Source: Hysterangium stoloniferum
Taxonomy: Eukaryota; Basidiomycota; Agaricomycetes; Hysterangiales; Hysterangiaceae
Assembly: GCA_015178975.1 (NCBI GenBank)
Contig: WHVD01000125.1
Span: 62,001 to 126,000 of the forward strand
Length of the DNA: 64,000 nt
Direction: 5' to 3'
In this document: one piece after another, positions 1-9,000 of the stretch
Numbering within the stretch: position 1 is the stretch's first letter
How the letters are laid out: each line of letters starts with the position of its first letter
Translations under genes and position numbers: made by a program
Notes under the pieces: model-generated
Database searches by the model: none
Seen by the model: the letters and a program-made list of their open reading frames with translations, nothing else
What the model was told of the DNA's origin: nothing

Positions 1-1387
1 GATAGCTCAATATATGCTATAGTGTCACAGAGCTTCAACAATAAAACAAGCAAAGGTCCAGTAATTTAAATACTGATAGATTAATGAGCTGCGCTATGAA
101 GCTTAAACAACTCAAATCAATGCTTATTTTGATTATTGAAAGGTTCAATAGAACTGTGTATGACTCTTTTAGCAAATACAAGAACTATTCCTTGAGAATA
201 GGGGCTGGAAGCTGAATATATGCGCAGTAACTTGGCAGAGACTTGATATAAGAGCTTCGGATTCTTGTATGCTTATTTGTAACTATTAATAGTTATTTAA
301 CAAGGTGTTAAATAATTTATTAATAGAGAAAATAAATTGTATTGGATTATCTGAGTGCTTGTACTTGATTAATTCAATAAACTTAGGGCTGGGCCTTGAG
401 TAATCTAGTATTGGCAGGGATTTCAGTAAGGATACTTAGATACTTATTAGGTTTATTATCTAATTAATAAGCCTAAAGGGTAGCTGTGAGGCTGAGGAAC
501 TTAGATGATTAGCTAAGTCCAAGAGTTGCTGACAAAGATTCAAGATGCTGCAAGTGTAGGTGCTTGCAGTGAGTGTATCAGACTAAGGCTATTATTGTCC
601 TTAGGATGATTAGATAAGCTGGTGCTGTGCTGCAAATATGTGTGAGATAAGATGATTTTATTGGAAACTTAGCCCTCCTTATATACATTTTGATAACTCA
701 ATGATTAGCTAACTATTTAGTTTATGGGGTCATTAGTGAGATCATAATGACCTCATATTCTACTCATTATTTACCCTTTGTTTAACATGTGATTCCCCTC
801 TCTGAGACAAGGGTTCTAAGCTTTGGCTTGAACATGAAGGTTCAAGGCCGCGGTCCCGGGGACGGAAGCAAACGATGAGTCGGCGGAACCTAATAATGAC
901 TCGGGTAGTCACGTTCGTGACTTGCGTGACTCGGGTAGTCACGTTCGTGACTTGCGTGACTCGGGTAGTCACGTTCGTGACTTGTGTGACTCGGGTAGTC
1001 ACATTCGTGACTTGTGTGACTCGGGTAGTCACATTCGTGACTTGTGTGACTCGGGTAGTCACACTCGTGACCTTTGTGACATCCCAACACCGGAGGCTTA
1101 TCTAATAGGTCACATGACTCCAAAAATGCGCAAACTAGGCTGCACAAGGTGCCGAAAGGTAATAACTAAGTAAATAAAATATAAATAATTAGTTAAAAAT
1201 TATAATAAATTAACTAAGATATAATAGCATAATATGAGTTCATATATGCTATTATTATGCGAAGTTAAAAGGAATAGAGCCTATATTTCACAATAAAAAT
1301 ATAATAAAAATACAATAAATTCGAAAGAATATTAAATAATCCACAGAAAATTAAGAGGATATTATGATATGATGCTGATACATCACA
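1..1387 (-). repeat. 3' LTR of element A (truncated by window start)
   Basis: This is a direct repeat of 6844-8230. Base 1 of the window corresponds to base 27 (left side) of the complete copy, so about 26 bases lie outside the window. In element orientation it starts TGTGATG at 1387. It contains a 30-bp tandem array at 898-1080. Confidence 0.93.
898..1080. repeat. 30-bp tandem repeat, six units, each a hairpin
   Basis: Six head-to-tail units begin GACTCGGGTAGTCAC. The core AGTCACG-TT-CGTGACT is an inverted repeat with a two-base spacer, so each unit can fold on itself. The first three units keep both CpGs of the core. Later ones carry CpG-to-CpA or other changes. Reading frames across it are only translations of the repeat. 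Confidence 0.95.
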
Positions 1388-1858
1388 AAATCCCCTCTTC
1401 CTTTTGACTGAGTCATAATGCTCAATCGCTTTCTGAGAATTAAATAATACTTTGTTTTTAAATGATAAAGAAATAATACTTTTGTTTTGAATGATAAAAG
1501 AATTAAGATGTTAATCTAATCAATTATCATAGTCGGGAGAAATAGGAATAACGTCGACTATTTCTTCCTGTTGATTAATTATTGACGATGAAGTCATTGC
1601 TTGATCGCTTGGTGGGGAAAAATTGAAAATATTATCGGTTTTAGAGCTGGATGGAGCATATGAGAAGCTGGAACTTCGTTTTGCGAAGGTTTCCCTTCAA
1701 CGATTTTGATAGAATAGTCCAATTCGGTGACTGGGGAGAGTTCCATATGTGATTTTTAACCTTTTTTTTTGATGTGGAAACGTTTTCTTTTACTAGAATA
1801 TATAAGAATGAAAGAAATAACAGCGCATATATGGTGCATATATTGATGTTTTGGTTAT
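1388..1858 (-). other. 3' noncoding part of element A with polypurine tract
   Basis: An AT-rich stretch lies between the coding frame and the 3' LTR. Directly next to the LTR (about 1388-1407) the element strand reads as an A/G-rich tract ending in GAGGGGATTT. That is the expected plus-strand primer. I see no RNase H or integrase motif in the rest. Confidence 0.75.
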
Positions 1859-4800
1859 TTAGAGGCCGAGTCGGCCAGTGAGACCTCTGTGAGTCTCGGA
1901 TGGTAGCTGTGCACTCTTTCTTTTGTTTCTCCAGTCACAAAGCATTGCAGGAGCATTCTTCAGATGCTTTTGGAGTAATGAGAATAACAGGTTGACAATC
2001 CAAGCATAAAATGGAATATATGCTGAGAAATAGACCATCATTCCCAAGGATGTTTGAAGCTCATGAACATTTCTGGGTTCTTCTAATTGTAGAATAGCAT
2101 CTATCTTCTCCTTATTAGTAGACAAGCCAAGTCGGGAGACTTTCTGTCCTAATAACTGAAGTGATTGGTAGGCAAAATGGCATTTTGAGGGAGACAAGGT
2201 CATTTTTGAAGCAATGATTGCTTTGAGGACTGATTCTGTATGCATTAAATGATCTTCAAAGGTTTTAGAGAAGATGACAATATCATCAATGTAGACCAAA
2301 GCAAATATCCAGAGGAATGGGGATAGAATATTCTGCATAACTCTCTGGAAGACTGCTGGGCCATTTCTGAATCCAAAGGGCATTCTCAAGAATTGATAAA
2401 GCCCTCTGTGTGTTCTGAAAGCTGTCTTCTCTTTATCTTTTGATGCCATTTCCAATTGAGTAAAACCGGCTAATGCATCTAGTGTAGATAACCACTGAGA
2501 TCCAGTTAATGCTTGTAATATATCATCTTGCCGAGGCAGTGGAAATTCATCTGGAATTACTTGAGCATTAAGTTGCCTGAAGTCAATTACCATCCTGGGC
2601 TTTCCTTGCTGATAAATGATAAATGCAGGAGCACCCCAAGGGCTTTTGGAAGGCTCAATAACTTGTAATTTGACCCATTTATCCATCTGCTCATCAATAA
2701 TCTCTCTCTTCTTAGGTGAGGCAAAGAATGGAGGTCGGGAAATTTCTCTTGTTCCTTCTCTCAAATTTATCTCCACCTTGGCAGGATAGTGGCCTAATCT
2801 TCCATCTAATCCAAAGGCTAATCGATTCTTCCATAAGATAGCCTTTAGTTGATTCTTCTGCTCCAATGATAAATCCTTATTGATATCAATCTCCTCAAAG
2901 AATTTATCAGAGCTAATATCATCTGGAGGAGTTTCTGCTGTCTTTGGGCCACCTTCTGATTCTCCTTGAGTATTAGGTTGATCAATAGAATTGTATTTCG
3001 GATTGAGAAGTTGGCTAGCAATGCTCTTGATCAAATAGGAATGAGCACTTAGATGGGATAGTTGCTCATTGTCTAAATGTTCCAAGCTATCCAACCATGT
3101 TTCTGGATTATGGGAGTAGCCTAGTATTTGGCCTTCATGTATATGCACTGGGAAACTTGAGAAATTGGAGATATATAACCGAGGATTTTTCCGAGTAATG
3201 ATAGAATCAGGAGTAGCATAGAAATCTTGGTCTCCTCGGTTAGATAAGAATATCTTCTCTACATATGCTATATCAGATCCCTTTGGGAAGGACAAGGTCA
3301 CTGGTATAGCACTTATAGACTCTGGAGAAATGGTTATATCAATGCTAGACCTAACTGAATTCTCAGTTTCCTTAGATTGAATTGATTTCTTTATTTTTTT
3401 GTTCTTCCTATGAGCCTTAATTTTTCCGGCAAGATCCGAGAGCTTTGGAGTGACATTAACTTGGAAAGCTTCACCCCTTTCATCCTTTAATAAAGGTCCA
3501 ATAGAATTTTGAACTTTGATAGACCTTCCACTAGAGCCAAAGCTCAAGATTGAACCTTCTTCTCCTCGGATCACTGAGATTGCATATTGGTCTGCAAAAT
3601 CATTGCCAATAATGAATGGAGTAGTCATTCCTTTGACTACATAAGCTTCAATGATTAATTCGACTGGCCCTTCACTAGTATCAAAGTAAATAGGCAAGGA
3701 AATAAATCCGGATATTGTAGAGGCTCCAGTTACTTGAATTAAATTGATTCTCTGTCCATTTTTAATCTTTGGAGGATTTTCGAGTTGAGATAAAGTAGAG
3801 TGAGATATCAATGAAATGTCTGCTCCAGAATCCACTATAATATTTGTAGGATTTTTGCCATAACTTCCAAGCCATCCTTGAGTGGAAGTGGCTTGTGCTC
3901 CAAGGAAAGCACAACCGGGAGGCCTGGCCATCAGTCTTGGCAAAGAAAATATTTCCCTCTTGGTGGAATTAGCTAGTTTGATAATATAGTTCTTGACATT
4001 GAAGATTCCATTCAACATTTTCCGCTGTAATTTCTGCTCAGATGCCCTTTTCTGCACAGTAGTTCCCATGTTATCTGAATATATGCTGGTTTTCCTTTCA
4101 GATTCAATCTCTGATCCCCTCTGACTCGACTCAGGGTCTGAAGACTGGTTATTGGAAGTGGAAACCATGTTAACTGATGTGCATATATTCAGTGCTTGAG
4201 ATGATTCTGTGTTGGAATGCTCTTCTGAATTCAATTCAATCAAATCAGATGATTCCTCTATAGTTTCTTGAGAGCTCTCTTCTTCTGAGCTACAATTGTA
4301 ATAGAGGTCATCATATTCTGTTTGAGCTTGAATATCTTCTTCAGTTTGACTAATAAAATTTGTCCGAGCATTTCTTATTCCTTTCTTGGAGTACTTGCAG
4401 TCATAGTCCCAATGCTTTGGGCTGCCACAATGCCTACAAGGCCTAGCCTTCTTGGATTCCGGAGTATTCCCTTTAGAGACAATTGAGTCATCTCTTGGGA
4501 ACTGAGGTTTCCCAATATTAGGACTCCAACCAATTAAAGTGGATCTTGCAAACTTGAAACGGTTAGGTCTTGAGGCAAAGCCTTTAGGCTCTCTAAGTGA
4601 CTGCTCCAGTTGCTTCAATCTTCTGTCTATGGAAGAGGTAGAAGAAGTGAAGAAGGATGTTTGAAGAGCTTCCTCATGATGCTTAATGGCAGTTGCAAAT
4701 TCTCTCAAACTCCTATACCGGTGAGTGTCTAGAATGGCTGCCCAGAACTCAGGAGCTCCATTCATCACTTCCATGATTGTTTCAGAGTCTGAAAGCCTGT

Positions 4801-6559
4801 ATACCATGCTGAGAAGCTCTGTTTTCCGAATGAAATAGCTTGTAGGAGATTCAGTGGAGTGACCTGCTTCCCGGTAGTTTGCTTTATTAGCTCTACTTTT
4901 CTGCCGGTCAAGCCAGGACCTATTCATGTAATAAACACAAATAGCCCTTCTCAAGGTACTCCAAGAGACTGTGATCTCACGGCGGTAATCTGTTGGTAAT
5001 GACCAAAACCATAAGTCGGCTTCCTTCTCAAGCCTGAGAGGGATTAATTGTCCCAACTGTTGGAATATATAGTTGCTTCGTTCAGATAGATTATTGATCT
5101 TGAATATCCATTTGGACAAAGTGTCTGGATCACCATCCCACTTGGGAATAATTTCCGGCTTCAGTTTCAAATCAAAATGAGCTTCTTGTATGCTCTTAGC
5201 ACTTGTAGTATCAGGTAGCTTGGGTGGCCCCTTCATAGAATTAAATCTTCTAGGGCCACTAGGACCATTATCTCCATCATCTCCATCACCAGGAGGACCT
5301 CCTCCTCCTTGAGAGATGTTTGATTCTCCAAATAAACCTGACCTATGAGGTCTTCTATATGATGTTCTCCTATCCCTCTCAGGATCATAAGGTATATGCA
5401 ACCCAAGAGGTTCTCTGACAGGCTCTTTCCGAGGAATTGTAGTTCCTAAACCTGTAGTAGTATAAGGCAATGAAGTCTGCCTTTCAGGAGGTCTTCTAGT
5501 TTGAGGCTCTTGTAATAACTCTGACAATCTTCGAGATTCTGACATATATGCAGGCAGATTATCATAAGGGGAGTGATCACTTGAATGAGGACTGATTGTA
5601 TCTTCAGAAATATGCTTCCTAGCCTCTTGGAAGCCTCGTTCTTCATGTAGAGGCACTCCCTTTTTAGTTTCATGCTTCAAAATGCTATAATCGATTTCTT
5701 CTCCTTCAGAAGGTAATTCAAATTTTACTTCACTTGTCATTTCTTTAGGAGTTGAATGGATTATGCCTATAGGTTCATGACTAGGTGGTTTGGAAGGTGA
5801 TTCTATTTCTGGAGGAAGCTGAATCTGGCTGATCCCCTCAGACTCGACCTGGGCTGGGGAAGCCTCTTGCTCAGGTACTTCAGTTTCACCCATTGGAATT
5901 AGAGCCTTGTGGAAATATAAATATGCCAGAATATTCTCAATCTCTTCACGATAGAGGACTGAGATCACTTCAAAGTCTTCTTGATTCCATGCTTCTCTAG
6001 GATTATCATTTGGTCCCCATTTGGGTAGTTTAGGTACTTGTATGCACCTTGAAGTGAGTATAGGAGTTGCCTTATCAATATGCTCTTGAAGTATCTCCTG
6101 TAATAGTTCATAACATCCAGGATCTAAATGATAGCCAGCATCTTCTAATGGCAATTCTCTATTTTCCTCACTAGGGATTCCTTCCAATAGGTCTTCTAAC
6201 AAATAGAGAGCATGAGCCGCTACCTTTTCAGCCTGCTTGGGTAAAGGCATATAGGGTAGACTCTCTGTGTTTGGAATATATCTCTTCCCAAGTTTCAAAA
6301 TGAGTTCTCTCCTAGACTTGTGTGGAAAGGTTGTCTCATACAGTCTCCTCAATCTCACTGTACTTGGATAGAGGTAAGTAAGATCTCCTGGTCTGGCTCT
6401 ATCATTCCTTAATAGATGCTTTTGTGGAGTAGCAGAGAAACTGTGGACTGGAGTATTGGGAATAGTAACATTAAGATGGCGGAAATGTTCAGGAGTTGTG
6501 GTGGGTGCTGGAGAGACTAATCTCTCTGGGTGTAGTTGTATGCTAGGTGTTTTGGACAT
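1859..6559 (-). CDS. Gag-protease-reverse transcriptase polyprotein of element A
   Basis: A single 1566-residue frame starts MSKTPSIQLHP. Gag fills roughly the first 800 residues, with the fungal Ty3 Gag block containing YREAGHSTESPTSYFIRK and NGAPEFWAAI near residues 600-660. A CCHC knuckle CRHCGSPKHWDYDC is near residue 705. The aspartic protease motif IIVDSGADISLIS is near residue 903. Reverse transcriptase has VIDFRQLNAQV near 1325 and the catalytic ALVYIDDIVIFSK near 1422. The product would be processed into capsid, nucleocapsid, protease and RT of a cytoplasmic particle. The frame ends soon after the RT thumb, far shorter than a complete Ty3 polyprotein, and no RNase H or integrase domain follows. 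Domain assignments are seen directly; non-autonomy is inference. Confidence 0.92.
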   Translation of the reverse strand: MSKTPSIQLHPERLVSPAPTTTPEHFRHLNVTIPNTPVHSFSATPQKHLLRNDRARPGDLTYLYPSTVRLRRLYETTFPHKSRRELILKLGKRYIPNTESLPYMPLPKQAEKVAAHALYLLEDLLEGIPSEENRELPLEDAGYHLDPGCYELLQEILQEHIDKATPILTSRCIQVPKLPKWGPNDNPREAWNQEDFEVISVLYREEIENILAYLYFHKALIPMGETEVPEQEASPAQVESEGISQIQLPPEIESPSKPPSHEPIGIIHSTPKEMTSEVKFELPSEGEEIDYSILKHETKKGVPLHEERGFQEARKHISEDTISPHSSDHSPYDNLPAYMSESRRLSELLQEPQTRRPPERQTSLPYTTTGLGTTIPRKEPVREPLGLHIPYDPERDRRTSYRRPHRSGLFGESNISQGGGGPPGDGDDGDNGPSGPRRFNSMKGPPKLPDTTSAKSIQEAHFDLKLKPEIIPKWDGDPDTLSKWIFKINNLSERSNYIFQQLGQLIPLRLEKEADLWFWSLPTDYRREITVSWSTLRRAICVYYMNRSWLDRQKSRANKANYREAGHSTESPTSYFIRKTELLSMVYRLSDSETIMEVMNGAPEFWAAILDTHRYRSLREFATAIKHHEEALQTSFFTSSTSSIDRRLKQLEQSLREPKGFASRPNRFKFARSTLIGWSPNIGKPQFPRDDSIVSKGNTPESKKARPCRHCGSPKHWDYDCKYSKKGIRNARTNFISQTEEDIQAQTEYDDLYYNCSSEEESSQETIEESSDLIELNSEEHSNTESSQALNICTSVNMVSTSNNQSSDPESSQRGSEIESERKTSIYSDNMGTTVQKRASEQKLQRKMLNGIFNVKNYIIKLANSTKREIFSLPRLMARPPGCAFLGAQATSTQGWLGSYGKNPTNIIVDSGADISLISHSTLSQLENPPKIKNGQRINLIQVTGASTISGFISLPIYFDTSEGPVELIIEAYVVKGMTTPFIIGNDFADQYAISVIRGEEGSILSFGSSGRSIKVQNSIGPLLKDERGEAFQVNVTPKLSDLAGKIKAHRKNKKIKKSIQSKETENSVRSSIDITISPESISAIPVTLSFPKGSDIAYVEKIFLSNRGDQDFYATPDSIITRKNPRLYISNFSSFPVHIHEGQILGYSHNPETWLDSLEHLDNEQLSHLSAHSYLIKSIASQLLNPKYNSIDQPNTQGESEGGPKTAETPPDDISSDKFFEEIDINKDLSLEQKNQLKAILWKNRLAFGLDGRLGHYPAKVEINLREGTREISRPPFFASPKKREIIDEQMDKWVKLQVIEPSKSPWGAPAFIIYQQGKPRMVIDFRQLNAQVIPDEFPLPRQDDILQALTGSQWLSTLDALAGFTQLEMASKDKEKTAFRTHRGLYQFLRMPFGFRNGPAVFQRVMQNILSPFLWIFALVYIDDIVIFSKTFEDHLMHTESVLKAIIASKMTLSPSKCHFAYQSLQLLGQKVSRLGLSTNKEKIDAILQLEEPRNVHELQTSLGMMVYFSAYIPFYAWIVNLLFSLLQKHLKNAPAMLCDWRNKRKSAQLPSETHRGLTGRLGL

Positions 6560-6817
6560 AGTAGAATTATTTCTAGTCCTACTAAGGGTAAATCGAATAC
6601 TGTTAGGTGGTAAGAGAGTAGGAGTATTCGATGGAGGAATAGGTGTATTGATTTGATTCGAAGAAAGCTTTAGTAGCTTAGTTGTAACTTGATTTAGTCT
6701 TGATTTGATTTCAAAATGTTCTGGATGAAAGCCTTGGTCCAGAATATATGTGGGTTACTGAAAGATTGCTGCAACAATAGATTGAAACAAGATCTTCCCA
6801 GAGCGTCCACCAATTTT
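6560..6817 (-). other. 5' leader and primer-binding site of element A
   Basis: The leader between the 5' LTR and the first Met holds no gene. Immediately inside the LTR (6794-6812, minus strand) is TGGTGGACGCTCTGGGAAG. It starts with the TGG that pairs with the CCA end of a primer tRNA. Which tRNA is used cannot be told by eye. Confidence 0.7.
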
Positions 6818-8230
6818 TGTAATGTATTCAGGGGATTCTCTTAGATAGCTCAATATATGCTATAGTGTCACAGAGCTTTAACAATAAAACAAGCAAAGGT
6901 CCAGTAATTTAAATACTGATAGATTAATGAGCTGCGCTATGAAGCTTAAACAACTCAAATCAATGCTTATTTTGATTATTGAAAGGTTCAATAGAACTGT
7001 GTATGACTCTTTTAGCAAATACAAGAACTATTCCTTGAGAATAGGGGCTGGAAGCTGAATATATGCGCAGTAACTTGGCAGAGACTTGATATAAGAGCTT
7101 CGGATTCTTGTATGCTTATTTGTAACTATTAATAGTTATTTAACAAGGTGTTAAATAATTTATTAATAGAGAAAATAAATTGTATTGGATTATCTGAGTG
7201 CTTGTACTTGATTAATTCAATAAACTTAGGGCTGGGCCTTGAGTAATCTAGTATTGGCAGGGATTTCAGTAAGGATACTTAGATACTTATTAGGTTTATT
7301 ATCTAATTAATAAGCCTAAAGGGTAGCTGTGAGGCTGAGGAACTTAGATGATTAGCTAAGTCCAAGAGTTGCTGACAAAGATTCAAGATGCTGCAAGTGT
7401 AGGTGCTTGCAGTGAGTGTATCAGACTAAGGCTATTATTGTCCTTAGGATGATTAGATAAGCTGGTGCTGTGCTGCAAATATGTGTGAGATAAGATGATT
7501 TTATTGGAAACTTAGCCCTCCTTATATACATTTTGATAACTCAATGATTAGCTAACTATTTAGTTTATGAGGTCATTAGTGAGATCATAATGACCTCATA
7601 TTCTACTCATTATTTACCCTTTGTTTAACATGTGATTCCCCTCTCTGAGACAAGGGTTCTAAGCTTTGGCTTGAACATGAAGGTTCAAGGCCGCGGTCCC
7701 GGGGACGGAAGCAAACGATGAGTCGGCGGAACCTAATAATGACTCGGGTAGTCACGTTCGTGACTTGCGTGACTCGGGTAGTCACGTTCGTGACTTGCGT
7801 GACTCGGGTAGTCACGTTCGTGACTTGTGTGACTCGGGTAGTCACATTCGTGACTTGTGTGACTCGGGTAGTCACATTCGTGACTTGTGTGACTCGGGTA
7901 GTCACACTCGTGACCTTTGTGACATCCCAACACCGGAGGCTTATCTAATAGGTCACATGACTCCAAAAATGCGCAAACTAGGCTGCACAAGGTGCCGAAA
8001 GGTAATAACTAAGTAAATAAAATATAAATAATTAGTTAAAAATTATAATAAATTAACTAAGATATAATAGCATAATATGAGTTCATATATGCTATTATTA
8101 TGCGAAGTTAAAAGGAATAGAGCCTATATTTCACAATAAAAATATAATAAAAATACAATAAATTCGAAAGAATATTAAATAATCCACAGAAAATTAAGAG
8201 GATATTATGATATGATGCTGATACATCACA
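6818..8230 (-). repeat. 5' LTR of element A, complete, 1413 bp
   Basis: Boundaries are TG..CA (TGTGATG at 8230 and ATTACA ending at 6818 on the minus strand). They are fixed by the end of identity with the left copy and by the adjacent primer-binding site. It is nearly identical to 1-1387. The right flank (ACATT at 8231-8235) would be the target duplication; the partner lies left of the window. Confidence 0.92.
7741..7923. repeat. 30-bp tandem hairpin repeat, second copy
   Basis: Same six-unit array as at 898-1080, base for base in phase, because it lies in the other LTR. Confidence 0.95.
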
Positions 8231-8525
8231 ACATTATAGTCGACTCGCGCTATTATTTCTTTACTCTAGATATTCAGCTTCACGTTGATTATCTATTTTA
8301 CATCTAGCTACGAGTTGTACTGTGAAGGTCAACTCTTTCATTCTTTGATTCTAGTCGTCAAGAGCAACTGTACAGTTGCTCTTGTGACGCATAGCGTGTC
8401 TTCTTACTAGTACAGCTTGTCTAGTAATCTACGGTATTGTACTGTATGGTCAATATCTGCTAATAGTAGTTGAATAGACACTATTCTTCGTATATCGAAC
8501 GGTCAGAATCTATCGACTCTTCACA
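8231..8525 (+). repeat. 5' LTR remnant of element B
   Basis: Matches 18998-19292 of the 3' LTR and ends ACTCTTCACA. The following GTGGTGATCC.. is the primer-binding region. It contains a 26-bp perfect palindrome (8359-8384). Confidence 0.9.
8359..8384. repeat. 26-bp perfect palindrome in B-family LTR
   Basis: The sequence reads the same on both strands around the centre TGTACA, with flanking arms GAGCAAC/GTTGCTC. The same palindrome is at 19126-19151, and closely related ones lie in the LTRs of CE and D. It could form a cruciform or an RNA hairpin near the transcript end. Confidence 0.9.
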
Positions 8526-8601
8526 GTGGTGATCCGGGCCGGACCGTTCTTTTCCTACGAGGAAAAACTTATTATTTGACTACTAAGACCTGAACACGCG
8601 A

Positions 8602-8934
8602 ATGACTACAGGCAAGAATCAAACATCTAGGCCTTCATCAACGCCGGGTAGCTCCATGCCTCGTCAAAAATCTTTTAACCTAGAACCACCCCGTAACGTC
8701 ACCCTGAGGAAATCTTCGTCAACTTTTCAAGGATCAGCTCCTCCGGAGGATTCCCCCCGAGTAGTAGCTGGATCGTCTACGAACATTCCCCAGCTTCCTC
8801 CAGGATCACCTCCTCCAGAGGATTCCCCTGGAGTAGTAGCTGGATCGTCAATGAACATTCCCCCCGATCCACCTGAGGAACGCTCATTACTCGAGCAGTT
8901 GGACACCCCTGGAGTTAACGTTGAGTCTAATTGA
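8602..8934 (+). pseudogene. Element B Gag N-terminal part
   Basis: This stretch starts MTTGKNQTSRPSSTPGSS and is low-complexity, rich in Pro/Ser. It contains two near-identical blocks around PPEDSP and VVAGSS..NIP. The minus-strand copy of element CE has the related N-terminal part at 47145-47680. It is a fossil Gag piece with no enzymatic role. Confidence 0.75.
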
Positions 8935-9000
8935 GCACCCATGCCCATTCTCAGATTCCCTCCGAGATAGGTCATCCTTAAGCAGTTCCTCAGAGGTCAT

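Larger units (their letters stand above)
1..8230 (-). mobile_element. Ty3/gypsy LTR retrotransposon A, very young
   Basis: A minus-strand LTR element whose left LTR is cut by the window edge. The repeat at 1-1387 matches 6844-8230 with only about two base differences seen by eye, so the insertion is recent. LTR ends are TG..CA in the minus orientation. A purine tract lies beside the 3' LTR and a TGG-starting primer-binding site beside the 5' LTR. It sits inside the 5' LTR of element B: the flank at 8231 continues B's LTR and corresponds to about 18998. Parts recognised are Gag with zinc knuckle, protease and reverse transcriptase in one long reading frame. I do not recognise RNase H or integrase, so it looks non-autonomous although recently mobile. 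Confidence 0.93.

Noticed and set aside
898-1080. Regular 30-bp repeats suggesting a CRISPR array
   Set aside because: The units abut with no spacers, lie in an LTR and recur identically in the second LTR of a eukaryotic retroelement.
760-1173. Open frames of repeated VTQVTNVTTR or DSGSHVRDL residues on both strands (also 7603-8016)
   Set aside because: They are translations of the 30-bp tandem repeat. All frames stay open because the unit length is a multiple of three.
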